A stretch of DNA of 64,000 nt from Sediminibacterium ginsengisoli. Its GTDB lineage: Bacteria; Bacteroidota; Bacteroidia; Chitinophagales; Chitinophagaceae. The DNA is taken from NCBI GenBank assembly GCA_945901845.1, contig CAMDLR010000004.1, positions 1 through 64,000 on the forward strand. Direction: 5' to 3'. The position numbers and the translations under genes are program-made. Below, one piece after another: positions 20,581 through 29,823 of the stretch (position 1 is its first letter; each line of letters starts with the position of its first letter). The notes beneath the pieces were generated by a model. It searched no databases, was not told the DNA's origin, and worked only from the letters and a program-made list of their open reading frames with translations.

Positions 20581-20838
20581 TTACTTCTTTTTAGCAGCCT
20601 TCTTAGGAGCAGCTTTTTTAGCAGCCTTCTTAGGAGCAGCTTTCTTAGCAGCTTTCTTAGGAGCAGCTTTCTTAGCAGCCTTCTTAGGAGCAGCTTTTTT
20701 AGCAGCTTTCTTAGGAGCAGCTTTCTTAGGAGCAGCTTTTTTAGCAGCTTTTTTAGGAGCAGCTTTTTTAGCAGCTTTTTTAGGAGCAGCAGCCTTTTTA
20801 GGGGCAGCTTTCTTAGCAGCTTTTTTTGCAGTTGCCAT
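20581..20838 (-). CDS. Histone H1-like Ala/Lys/Pro repeat protein
   Basis: MATAKKAAKKAAPKKAAAPKK...: built from KKAAPKK/AAKK units, H1/Hc1-like low complexity. Confidence 0.85.
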   Translation of the reverse strand: MATAKKAAKKAAPKKAAAPKKAAKKAAPKKAAKKAAPKKAAPKKAAKKAAPKKAAKKAAPKKAAKKAAPKKAAKKAAPKKAAKKK

Positions 20839-20913
20839 GTTTTTTTGATTTAATGGTTAGTAAATAATACATTAAAAGTAAAAAATTATTTCAAACTACA
20901 AAAAAATATTTTT

Positions 20914-21180
20914 TTAAGCAGTTGGAGTTGGGGTAGCAACCGACACTGTTGTTCTGTCATTTCTGCCTTTTTTAAACTCTACAAGTCCGTCTTTCAACGC
21001 GAATAAAGTAAAGTCTAAACCAACGCCAACATTTTTACCAGGGTGGTACTGCGTACCTCTCTGACGAATAATGATATTGCCTGCGATGGCTGGTTGGCCA
21101 CCATAAATCTTAACGCCCAAACGCTTACTCTGTGAGTCGCGGCCGTTCTTTACACTACCTTCACCTTTTTTGTGTGCCAT
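20914..21180 (-). CDS. rpmA: 50S ribosomal protein L27
   Basis: [29 protein letters not shown]...[13 protein letters not shown]. Confidence 0.98.
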   Translation of the reverse strand: MAHKKGEGSVKNGRDSQSKRLGVKIYGGQPAIAGNIIIRQRGTQYHPGKNVGVGLDFTLFALKDGLVEFKKGRNDRTTVSVATPTPTA

Positions 21181-21199
21181 GGTATAATACTATTTTAAA

Positions 21200-21505
21200 T
21201 TAAGCGATGCTTTCTATTTTAATACGCGTATAATGCGTTCTGTGACCGTGCTTCTTGCGGAAGCCCTTTCTTCTTTTCATCTTAAAGGCGATCACTTTTT
21301 CACCTTGTACTAGGTCGCTGAGAATTTCTGCTTTAACGATTTCTTTAACGGCAGTGCCAAGGGCAATTTTACCGTTATTTTCAACCATTAATACATCAGA
21401 GAACTCAACTTTGTCTCCGGTTTTACCTTGCAGGTGAGGTACGTACAAGCTCTGTCCTGCTTGCACTTTAAATTGTTGACCTGCGATTTTTACAACTGCT
21501 AACAT
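21200..21505 (-). CDS. rplU: 50S ribosomal protein L21
   Basis: MLAVVKIAGQQFKVQAGQSLYVPHL...KMKRRKGFRKKHGHRTHYTRIKI. Confidence 0.98.
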   Translation of the reverse strand: MLAVVKIAGQQFKVQAGQSLYVPHLQGKTGDKVEFSDVLMVENNGKIALGTAVKEIVKAEILSDLVQGEKVIAFKMKRRKGFRKKHGHRTHYTRIKIESIA

Positions 21506-21526
21506 AGCTATCCAAAATTAGGACGG

Positions 21527-21534
21527 CAAAGGTA
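21527..21534 (-). promoter_or_regulatory. TAnnTTTG-type -7 element for rplU-rpmA (TACCTTTG)
   Basis: Perfect match on the minus strand 22 nt upstream of the rplU ATG. Confidence 0.65.
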
Positions 21535-21689
21535 AGGTTTTGGAGTGAAAAACGTATAAAATTCTGCTTCTTCTTGTTAAAAAATCATAAATTGTTGATT
21601 TTCAACACATTAATATCTTAACAATTACAAATAATTCTGAAGCCTACAATTCTCTATTTTTGCTGGGTCTAATACCTATAGGTCATTCA

Positions 21690-23198
21690 ATGAATCTAAA
21701 ATCATTACTTGCCAAGCCCTTTGCTCATTATATAGCCAATAAGGTTAAAAAAGAGGCAAAGCAGGCTATACAAGACCAAACCACCATCTTTAAGGCTTTA
21801 TTAAAGGTGCTCAAGCATACCCAATTTGGTAAAGACCATGTGGCAGATGCGGTACAAGACTATGATAGCTTTAAAAAAGCCATTCCCATTAGAGATTACG
21901 AGCGGTTTGTTCCTTATATCAATATGATAAAAGAGGGCAAGCAAAATATATTATGGAAAGGGCTCCCCATTTATTTTGCCAAAACAAGCGGCACTACAAG
22001 CGGGGTTAAATACATCCCCATTACCAAAGACTCGATTGACAACCATATTAATACAGCCCGCAACGCACTACTTTGTTATATGGCCGAAACGGGTAATACC
22101 GGTTTTGCATCTGGTAAATTGATATTTTTAAGTGGCTCCCCCGAATTAGAACGCGTTGGTGGCATTGCTACCGGACGGTTAAGTGGTATTGTAAATCACC
22201 ACGTGCCGGCTTATTTAAGGTCCAACCAATTACCTACTTACGAAACCAATTGCATGGAAGATTGGGAACAAAAATTAGACGCCATTGTATTAGAAACAAT
22301 GCATCAAGATATGACCCTTATTAGTGGTATTCCACCTTGGGTTCAAATGTATTTTGATAGATTGGAAACAACCACTGGAAAAAAAATAGGCGAACTGTTT
22401 CCTAATTTTAATGTCATGGTACAAGGTGGTGTCAACTTTGAACCATATAAAGCCAAATTATTTGAAAGTATAGGTCGTAAAATTGATACCGTAGAACTCT
22501 TTCCAGCAAGTGAAGGATTCTTTGCTTTTCAGGATACTCAAAATGAATCAGGTTTATTATTAAATACCAATAGCGGTATCTTTTTTGAATTTATTCCAGC
22601 TAACGAAATTTTTGATGAAAACCCTACACGGCTTTGTTTACAAGAGGTTGAGCTGGGTGTCAATTACGCACTCATCATCAATAGCAATGCTGGACTATGG
22701 GGTTATAATATTGGTGATACCGTAAAATTTGTAAGTATAGACCCCTATAAAATTGTTGTGACTGGAAGGATCAAACATTTTATTTCTGCATTTGGTGAAC
22801 ATGTGATTGGAGAAGAAGTCGAAGCAGCACTTTTACAAGTTGCGGCACAAACAAATACTAGTATTACAGAGTTTACAGTTGCGCCATTTGTAGCAGGGGT
22901 CGATGCGGCAGGAAAAAGCTACCACGAATGGTTTATTTCTTTTGAAAAAGCACCCCCAAATTTGGATGATTTTGCTGCCCAGTTAGACACCGCCATGCGT
23001 CAACATAATGTGTATTATGACGACCTTATTAAAGGGGCTATTTTAGAACCATTAAAAATACGAACACTACAAAGCGATGCTTTTGTGCAGTATATGCGTG
23101 CTATTGGCAAACTAGGGGGTCAAAATAAAGTGCCAAGGCTAAGTAATGACAGGGTGTTAGCAGATGCACTTTCAAACTACCTTGCCCCTCTATTGTAG
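21690..23198 (+). CDS. GH3 auxin-responsive promoter family protein (acyl-adenylase-like)
   Basis: YFAKTSGTTSGVKYIPIT, FPASEGFFAFQ, YNIGDTVKFVSIDPYKIVVTGRIKHFISAFGEHV; start placed downstream of a TATTTTTG element at 21655-21662. Confidence 0.85.
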   Translation: MNLKSLLAKPFAHYIANKVKKEAKQAIQDQTTIFKALLKVLKHTQFGKDHVADAVQDYDSFKKAIPIRDYERFVPYINMIKEGKQNILWKGLPIYFAKTSGTTSGVKYIPITKDSIDNHINTARNALLCYMAETGNTGFASGKLIFLSGSPELERVGGIATGRLSGIVNHHVPAYLRSNQLPTYETNCMEDWEQKLDAIVLETMHQDMTLISGIPPWVQMYFDRLETTTGKKIGELFPNFNVMVQGGVNFEPYKAKLFESIGRKIDTVELFPASEGFFAFQDTQNESGLLLNTNSGIFFEFIPANEIFDENPTRLCLQEVELGVNYALIINSNAGLWGYNIGDTVKFVSIDPYKIVVTGRIKHFISAFGEHVIGEEVEAALLQVAAQTNTSITEFTVAPFVAGVDAAGKSYHEWFISFEKAPPNLDDFAAQLDTAMRQHNVYYDDLIKGAILEPLKIRTLQSDAFVQYMRAIGKLGGQNKVPRLSNDRVLADALSNYLAPLL

Positions 23199-23257
23199 TT
23201 TAATTTTATCTTATCTTGTGGCAGTAAAAAATTAGGGTAGGTAATACCCATATAAAA

Positions 23258-24418
23258 ATGAGTAGTCAAAAAAGGATCGCCATATTCGGCTCTACAGGTT
23301 CGATAGGAACGCAGGCACTTGAAGTGATTGCAGCCAACCCAACATTATTTAGTGCCGAGGTATTAACAGCGCAAAGCAATGACACCCTATTAATTGAACA
23401 AGCCTTAGCGTTCAATCCTAATGTTGTTGTTATCGGGGATGAAAAAAAATACCTCACTGTAAAAGAAGCGCTCTCCAAAACAGACATTAAAGTTTTTGCA
23501 GGAGAGCAAGCACTTGTTGAAGTTGCTGCACTTGATTGTTACGATATGATGCTTGCTGGCATTGTTGGTTATGCAGGATTAAAACCTACTTTAAAAGCCA
23601 TTTCATGCGGTAAGCCAATTGCACTAGCCAATAAAGAAACCCTTGTGGTTGCAGGTGATATTGTGATGCAAATGGCCATGGAAAAAAGAGTGCCTATTAT
23701 TCCCGTAGACTCAGAACACTCTGCCATATTCCAATGTTTGGTAGGAGAGGGTCGTAATAAAATTGAGCGCATTATTTTAACGGCTAGCGGTGGTCCATTT
23801 TTAGGTAAAAAACCTAATTTTTTGGTGAATGTAAAACGTGACCATGCACTACAACATCCTAACTGGAGTATGGGTGCAAAAATTAGTGTAGACTCTGCAA
23901 CCCTTATGAATAAAGGGCTTGAGATGATTGAAGCCAAGTGGTTGTTTAATTTACAACCTGCACAAATTGAAGTGGTGATTCATCCGCAAAGTATTATACA
24001 TAGTATGGTGCAATTTGATGACGGAAGTATTAAGGCACAAATGGGGCTTCCTGATATGAAACTTCCTATACAGTATGCACTCGCTTTTCCGCAGCGCCTA
24101 GAAAATAATTTTCCGCGCTACGATTTTAGAAAGCCAAATGCCTTAACATTTGACGAGCCCGATACCAAAACTTTTAGAAATTTAGCCCTTGCGATAGAGG
24201 CACTTCATAAAGGAGGCAACCTGCCATGTATTTTAAATGCGGCCAATGAAATTGCAGTGTATGCTTTTTTAAGAAACCGAATTGGGTTTTTAGATATGAC
24301 AGAAGTTGTGGAACAAACCATGCAAAAAATGCCATTCATCGAAAAGCCAACCCTCGAACAGTATTTTGAAAGTGACGGTGAAGCAAGAAGTTTTGCTGCG
24401 TCACTCATCCATTTATAA
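23258..24418 (+). CDS. dxr: 1-deoxy-D-xylulose-5-phosphate reductoisomerase
   Basis: IAIFGSTGSIGTQALEVI, LANKETLVVAGDIV, PVDSEHSAIFQCL, TASGGPF. Confidence 0.98.
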   Translation: MSSQKRIAIFGSTGSIGTQALEVIAANPTLFSAEVLTAQSNDTLLIEQALAFNPNVVVIGDEKKYLTVKEALSKTDIKVFAGEQALVEVAALDCYDMMLAGIVGYAGLKPTLKAISCGKPIALANKETLVVAGDIVMQMAMEKRVPIIPVDSEHSAIFQCLVGEGRNKIERIILTASGGPFLGKKPNFLVNVKRDHALQHPNWSMGAKISVDSATLMNKGLEMIEAKWLFNLQPAQIEVVIHPQSIIHSMVQFDDGSIKAQMGLPDMKLPIQYALAFPQRLENNFPRYDFRKPNALTFDEPDTKTFRNLALAIEALHKGGNLPCILNAANEIAVYAFLRNRIGFLDMTEVVEQTMQKMPFIEKPTLEQYFESDGEARSFAASLIHL

Positions 24419-24439
24419 AAAGCATCTCAATATATATTT

Positions 24440-25789
24440 ATGACATTATTAGCGATAGATTGGTTAAGTGTTGGCGTTAAAGCTGGACAGTTTATTTTAT
24501 CTTTTTCAATTTTAGTAACCCTACATGAGCTAGGGCATTTTATTCCTGCCAAATTATTTAAATGCAGGGTAGATAAATTTTATTTATTCTTTGATCCTTG
24601 GTTTAGTATTTGGAAAAAGAAAAAAGGTGAAACCGAATATGGTATTGGATGGGTGCCGTTTGGTGGCTATGTAAAAATTGCCGGCATGATTGACGAGAGC
24701 ATGGATAAAGCGCAAATGAATAAGCCCCCAGAACCACACGAGTTTAGATCTAAACCAGCCTGGCAGCGTTTAATTATTATGATCGGTGGAGTGCTCGTGA
24801 ATGTCATATTGGCGATTATTATTTTTATTGGCATTACCTGGGTATGGGGTGAAGAATATTTACCCGTTAAAAATTTAAAAAATGGAATTGTTGCCGATTC
24901 ATTGGCGAAATCAATAGGCATTAAAGATGGTGATAATGTGGTAGGTATTGATGGCAAACCACTTGAAGCATTTGGTACCCTAGAAGCAGAAATGGTTTTA
25001 AATGATGCAAAGGTTTTACAAGTTACCAGAAACGATAGTACCATGGACATACAAGTGCCTGAAGGCTTTATTGGAAAACTAGCCAAGGTTGCCAATGAAA
25101 CATCACTTGTGATGCCGCGTTATCCGGCCATTGTAGACTCTGTGTCGAGCACCGCCGTATTTACGAAAGATGCACTTATTAAGAATGACCAGCTCATTGC
25201 TTTTAATAATAAACCATTTTTGTTTTACCACGAGTTTGATCAGCTAAAAAAAGGATACGAAGATTCTATTGTGAGTTTAACTGTGCTTCGTGGTGCTGAT
25301 ACTGTGGATGTGCGCGTTAAAGTAAATGAAAAAGGGAAGCTTGGTTTTTTTGGTAAAAACCCGCTCGTTTTATTTGGAACCAACACTAAAACCTATGGCT
25401 TTTTTGAATCTATCCCGGTAGGTTTTACAAAAACTTGGGAAACACTTGATCGTTATGTTACGGGTATCAAACAAATTTTTACAGGTAAGGTAGCCGCAAG
25501 TGATTCACTTGGAAGCGTTATTAGTATTGGTAATACTTTCCCGGGTACTTGGGATTGGGAACGTTTTTGGACATTAACAGGTATATTTTCTATCATACTT
25601 GCGTTCATGAATATTTTACCTATTCCTGCGCTTGATGGCGGACATGCATTCTTTATTCTCTATGAAATGATTACCAAGCGTAAACCTTCCGATAAGTTTA
25701 TGGAATACGCACAAATGGTGGGCATGGTGCTATTATTAAGTTTAATGGTATACGCGCTAGGTCTCGACTTTTGGAGATTATTTAAATAA
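24440..25789 (+). CDS. rseP: RIP metalloprotease, site-2 protease
   Basis: LVTLHELGHFIPAKLF (HExxH), PDZ regions, MNILPIPALDGGH. Confidence 0.95.
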   Translation: MTLLAIDWLSVGVKAGQFILSFSILVTLHELGHFIPAKLFKCRVDKFYLFFDPWFSIWKKKKGETEYGIGWVPFGGYVKIAGMIDESMDKAQMNKPPEPHEFRSKPAWQRLIIMIGGVLVNVILAIIIFIGITWVWGEEYLPVKNLKNGIVADSLAKSIGIKDGDNVVGIDGKPLEAFGTLEAEMVLNDAKVLQVTRNDSTMDIQVPEGFIGKLAKVANETSLVMPRYPAIVDSVSSTAVFTKDALIKNDQLIAFNNKPFLFYHEFDQLKKGYEDSIVSLTVLRGADTVDVRVKVNEKGKLGFFGKNPLVLFGTNTKTYGFFESIPVGFTKTWETLDRYVTGIKQIFTGKVAASDSLGSVISIGNTFPGTWDWERFWTLTGIFSIILAFMNILPIPALDGGHAFFILYEMITKRKPSDKFMEYAQMVGMVLLLSLMVYALGLDFWRLFK

Positions 25790-25804
25790 GTGTTTAAATA
25801 GTGT

Positions 25805-25812
25805 TACCTTTG
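25805..25812 (+). promoter_or_regulatory. TAnnTTTG -7 element of ssrA (TACCTTTG)
   Basis: Perfect match about 30 nt upstream of the mature tmRNA 5' end. Confidence 0.65.
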
Positions 25813-25842
25813 CTGCTAGCTTTTTGCTAACCGCATAGCTAT

Positions 25843-26211
25843 GGGGTCGTACTGGTTTTGACAGCATAGGTTATTGTTGGTGTAAGCATGCAGTGCGTTG
25901 TGTAATTAGCACTTCAATCTGAATACTCAAACTTCAAATGGCAATACTCAGTATGCCATGGCTGCTTAATCAGTGATTAAGTAACCATTTGGGCCGCCGC
26001 ACAGGTTCGCTTATTTCCATGTGCCGTCGCCGACTCAAATCAAAATAAGATGCTGCAATAGAAGGCTGTGACTATTGCTTAAGATTATCCAGCTAAGCGT
26101 TAGGTTGGTTTGTTCGTTCCCGGCCTTTCGTCTACAATGAATACCGAAATAAGCATGTAGAAAGCTAATGGTCACGATGTTTGGACAGGGGTTCGACTCC
26201 CCTCGACTCCA
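25843..26211 (+). ncRNA. ssrA: Transfer-messenger RNA; tag peptide (A)GNTQYAMAA
   Basis: 5' GGGGTCGTACTGGTTTTGACAG pairs with 3' CGACTCC; T-arm GGGTTCGACTCCC; tag ORF ggc aat act cag tat gcc atg gct gct taa at 25940-25969. Confidence 0.97.
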
Positions 26212-26214
26212 CAG

Positions 26215-26251
26215 AAACTAACAATCCCTCAAATTGAGGGATTGTTAGTTT
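26215..26251 (+). terminator. Strong hairpin downstream of ssrA
   Basis: Perfect 18-nt inverted repeat AAACTAACAATCCCTCAA-A-TTGAGGGATTGTTAGTTT. Confidence 0.8.
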
Positions 26252-26323
26252 ATAAAAGCTATGCAAATTGAGAATAATCACATAAACCGCCGTTCAGTAT
26301 TTTTTTTAATTATGTGTTAATAA

Positions 26324-26905
26324 TTGTATTTTCATAATCTATTAATTTTAATATTTATGTTAGCGATTATTAATCCATTTGTATTATACATTGCGTCGGC
26401 TTGTGGGGCATTAGGAATTATGTGGCTTTTTAAATATTCCAATGTACAAATTTTTAATAAAATTATACCAGTTAATAAATTCAGATTTGCATTTATTTTG
26501 ATTATTTTGACAAACGTATTTTTATTTATATACCTAATAATAAACGGTCGATTAATCAGTACAATGTTGGTGGATCCGGGATATATTTTGCCAAATGAAG
26601 GTTCAGGTAGTGGTTTTTTTTGGAATGATAAATTATCAAATAAGTTAAATGATAAGTATCTAAATAATTTTGAATTTTATAAGAAAATTAATGATTATTT
26701 ATTCATCATAACAACCGCGTTATTATTTATAATTGCTTCATATTATAGAAAAAAAAGGAAATCGAGTTTAGAAATCGATGGTCGGTATAAAAAAAGTTTA
26801 TTTTTCACAATAATTCTAGGCATTACTGCCTTTTTGATTAGTAGTATTTTCCTATTTGTGGTCATTAATGTAATGGAGGAATCGGTTATTTGGGAAGGAG
26901 GGTAA
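26324..26905 (+). CDS. Hypothetical multi-pass membrane protein
   Basis: 193-aa AT-rich ORF with several TM segments; a start at the internal ATG (26357) is also possible. Confidence 0.6.
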   Translation: MYFHNLLILIFMLAIINPFVLYIASACGALGIMWLFKYSNVQIFNKIIPVNKFRFAFILIILTNVFLFIYLIINGRLISTMLVDPGYILPNEGSGSGFFWNDKLSNKLNDKYLNNFEFYKKINDYLFIITTALLFIIASYYRKKRKSSLEIDGRYKKSLFFTIILGITAFLISSIFLFVVINVMEESVIWEGG

Positions 26906-26948
26906 AATAATTACATCATAGAAAATCTAATATATTTTAAATTCCATA

Positions 26949-27323
26949 ATGAAAAATAACCAGTATAAGAATCTAATTATTATAATTTTTGCTTTTCTTG
27001 TAATTTTCGGTTTCATGATAAAGCTTCCGAAAATATTTTATCATTTTGATAAAGAGTTACATTCTTTATTTTACTTCGGCGCGTTTATATTTTTAGCATT
27101 GCTAATTCCCAATAAAAGGTTTTTAGTTTCAATTGTGCTTTTTCTTTTTGGCATATTTATTGAGATAGCGCAGGATTTCTCGAATAGGATCTCTCTAAAA
27201 TATATAGGTAAAGTGATACATGGACGTTTTGATATTGTAGATATTAAGTTTAATTGCATAGGGTTAATTCTTGGAATTGTTATATTTTATTTTTCAAAAT
27301 ATTTTATAAATAAATATTCTTAA
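26949..27323 (+). CDS. VanZ-like family membrane protein
   Basis: Pattern DKELHSLFYFGAFIFLAL...GIFIEIAQDFSNR...DIVDIKFNCIGLILG resembles VanZ-like proteins. Confidence 0.7.
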   Translation: MKNNQYKNLIIIIFAFLVIFGFMIKLPKIFYHFDKELHSLFYFGAFIFLALLIPNKRFLVSIVLFLFGIFIEIAQDFSNRISLKYIGKVIHGRFDIVDIKFNCIGLILGIVIFYFSKYFINKYS

Positions 27324-27347
27324 TTAATCCTTAATTAATCATACAAC

Positions 27348-27878
27348 ATGAAGCAATACCTAAGTTTATTAATCATTTTCGTGTCGCTAATTTCTTTTTC
27401 TTGCACTTCTCCCATCAGCAAATCAGAAATAGTTTGTACAGATAATAGCTGTTACGGTACTTATATTGGCCCTGAATTCAAATATTGGTCTGATGTTGCA
27501 CATCAGTTTTCTAATAAAATGTGTGATAGTGTGGGTGTTAAATTAAAGGTGCTTTATAAAGCAGCCAAATATTCTAAAGTTGATTTTGCAAAAATTGTAA
27601 TGACTACTGAAGGAATGGGGTCTGGGAATGTAATTTATAAAATAACTATCCCATTTATAAAAGTAAAAGAAAAGTGTCAGGCATTTACATCTTTTGATCA
27701 TGTTGGTGGATGGAATCATGTCCCAGCTTTGTCTGGGAGAAAAGCCCAATTAAAAAGTGCCTTGATGAAAAATGATTCGCTTAATATGAGTGGATTACTA
27801 AAAACAAAAGAAGGGCTACAAGAATACTGGATACAGTGGAGAAATAAAGAAATACAGTCCGAGTGCATTGGGATTTAA
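27348..27878 (+). CDS. Hypothetical lipoprotein
   Basis: Lipobox LISFSC after a hydrophobic N-terminus; no family recognised. Confidence 0.65.
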   Translation: MKQYLSLLIIFVSLISFSCTSPISKSEIVCTDNSCYGTYIGPEFKYWSDVAHQFSNKMCDSVGVKLKVLYKAAKYSKVDFAKIVMTTEGMGSGNVIYKITIPFIKVKEKCQAFTSFDHVGGWNHVPALSGRKAQLKSALMKNDSLNMSGLLKTKEGLQEYWIQWRNKEIQSECIGI

Positions 27879-27921
27879 TTATACCAATTGAACAATCTCG
27901 CAGACAATAAACAATGGATAA

Positions 27922-28197
27922 ATGATCAAATTATTAAATAATAAAATCCTAACAATTGCAAATTTTTCTATTCTAATATATTTTAGTCTGCTTTATTTCT
28001 TTGATTATTTTAAAATAGATTTTGTTTTAATTGGCGTTTTAAGAGAAATTCTCACCATCCCATTTCTTCTAGCTCAGTTGCTTTTTTTAGTGCTCGGAAT
28101 CATACATGTAGTTAAGTATAAAACATATTTATTGACATGTATAAGTATTATCCTATTGGCTATCAATACGATTTATACAGTTGGATCTTTTTTTTAA
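27922..28197 (+). CDS. Hypothetical small membrane protein
   Basis: 91-aa ORF with about 3 hydrophobic segments, AT-rich. Confidence 0.5.
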   Translation: MIKLLNNKILTIANFSILIYFSLLYFFDYFKIDFVLIGVLREILTIPFLLAQLLFLVLGIIHVVKYKTYLLTCISIILLAINTIYTVGSFF

Positions 28198-28247
28198 ATA
28201 TATTTATCATTTACTTATTTATATTTGTACAAACAGAAATTACGCAT

Positions 28248-28751
28248 ATGAAAAACATACAAACCAGAATGACTGCTATGAAGGCCAATTACAAAAAACT
28301 AGCCTTACTTTTTGTAGGAAGCTTACTAATTATAGCTGGAGCCTCAGCTTTTCATTTAAAAGCTGATAATCCAGACGGTATAGTCGGTGTTTGGAAAACA
28401 GGTGAAGGAACTGCAATGGTGCGCATATATAAAAATGGTGACAAGTACCAAGGTAAAATTGTTTGGTTAAAAGAGCCCAACGATCCAGAAACAGGTAAGC
28501 CGAAGGTAGATAAAAATCATCCTGAAGCTGCTTCAAGGTCACGTGCTATTTTAGGCCTTGTAAATATTTGGGGATTTAATTTCAAAGGTGAAAATGTTTG
28601 GGACGATGGCAATATTTACGACCCTAAAAATGGGAATACCTACTCTTGTACGATGAAATTGCAAAACGCAAACTCACTTGAAGTAAGAGGTTATATTGGT
28701 GTTTCAATTATTGGAAGAACAGATACTTGGACTAGACAAGTATTAAGGTGA
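28248..28751 (+). CDS. DUF2147 domain-containing secreted protein
   Basis: GVWKTGEGTAMVRIYKNGDKYQGKIVWLKEP...LGLVNIWGFNFKGENVWDDGNIYDPKNGNTYSCTM; own TATATTTG at 28220-28227, so ATG 28248 is preferred. Confidence 0.85.
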   Translation: MKNIQTRMTAMKANYKKLALLFVGSLLIIAGASAFHLKADNPDGIVGVWKTGEGTAMVRIYKNGDKYQGKIVWLKEPNDPETGKPKVDKNHPEAASRSRAILGLVNIWGFNFKGENVWDDGNIYDPKNGNTYSCTMKLQNANSLEVRGYIGVSIIGRTDTWTRQVLR

Positions 28752-29762
28752 TACAAAGTTAAATCCAATATTAAAATATAAAGGATTGCCCAACCTGCTT
28801 TCAAAGTAGCGTTGGGCTTCTTTTTTACCATTGTATACATTTGTAACTTCAAAACGATAGTTGTAACGCATACCAGCTTCTGCGTGAAACCATACAAATC
28901 CGCTTACTTTTTTATCCCACATTAGCTTAGGCTTAAACTCACCTCTTTGAATAAATACCGATCCGTTTTGACTATTTGAAAGCGGCATCCAAAATTGGTT
29001 GCCCTCTAACTCAAACCCAGCTTGTATCATATTGAATGTTGAAAAATTGTAACGCATAAATCCTCTGGCAGGTAATAAAAGCTCCATGCCCCATTTGTCG
29101 TTAAAGGTTTTATTCCAAAATAAAATTGGCACATGAATGAGTTGTCCTGCTCGGTAGGTGCGGGCAATACCAGTACCAATCATATTTTTTTCAGATTTCT
29201 TCCAGCCATAAATAAAAGTACCACTCAATGTAAGTGCGTCTTTGTTGATAGCACTCATGTTATGAAAAAGTCCATTGGCGTCTGCACTAGCCTGAATGAT
29301 TAAAAAATTCTTTTCGTTTAATGGTTTAAATAGAGTGGTATTTAAACCAACACTTGTCATTGTGTGGCTATTAAGTGTTGATGCAAATTGATTGGTTCCT
29401 GGCTTTTCAATGTCAAATTTGCTGCCCCAATAATTGCCCCCCAATTGCCATATAATTTTGTTGTTTGAAATAACAGGCACATTTACTTGTGCCCTGAGTG
29501 ACGACATCTGATTTACATGAAAATCTTGCATAGCAGGAAGCATCCCTCCAAGCGGTACACCAGGCATATGAAAAGAGCCATACTTTTCAAAACCAATGCT
29601 GATAATTTTTTGTGGCGTTTGATTTAATACTTTTTGCGTGCAATAGCGTGTAACACCTTCGGGTTCTCCAAACTTGCTGTAATCAAAATTATCGGTGGTG
29701 TCAACTTGAGCTGTTGCAACTGTTGAAATCAATATCAACGCGCCTAGTAAAATCTTATGCAT
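28743..29762 (-). CDS. Putative outer-membrane beta-barrel protein (DUF6268-like)
   Basis: Signal peptide MHKILLGALILISTVATAQ and beta-rich alternation; family assignment from memory only. Confidence 0.55.
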   Translation of the reverse strand: MHKILLGALILISTVATAQVDTTDNFDYSKFGEPEGVTRYCTQKVLNQTPQKIISIGFEKYGSFHMPGVPLGGMLPAMQDFHVNQMSSLRAQVNVPVISNNKIIWQLGGNYWGSKFDIEKPGTNQFASTLNSHTMTSVGLNTTLFKPLNEKNFLIIQASADANGLFHNMSAINKDALTLSGTFIYGWKKSEKNMIGTGIARTYRAGQLIHVPILFWNKTFNDKWGMELLLPARGFMRYNFSTFNMIQAGFELEGNQFWMPLSNSQNGSVFIQRGEFKPKLMWDKKVSGFVWFHAEAGMRYNYRFEVTNVYNGKKEAQRYFESRLGNPLYFNIGFNFVSP

Positions 29763-29823
29763 GGTATAAATTTGTAATAAAATTAATAAGAAAATTGGTA
29801 CCGAACATCAATAGGGAAAAGTT

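Noticed and set aside
20581-20838. Tandem nucleotide repeats that might suggest a repeat array or CRISPR
   Set aside because: Repeats are in frame and encode the KKAAPKK protein; there are no unique spacers and no cas genes.
26191-26211. tmRNA 3' end as an attachment site with a downstream direct repeat
   Set aside because: I could not find a second copy by eye in the downstream sequence and no integrase is present; the island idea is kept only as a compositional observation.
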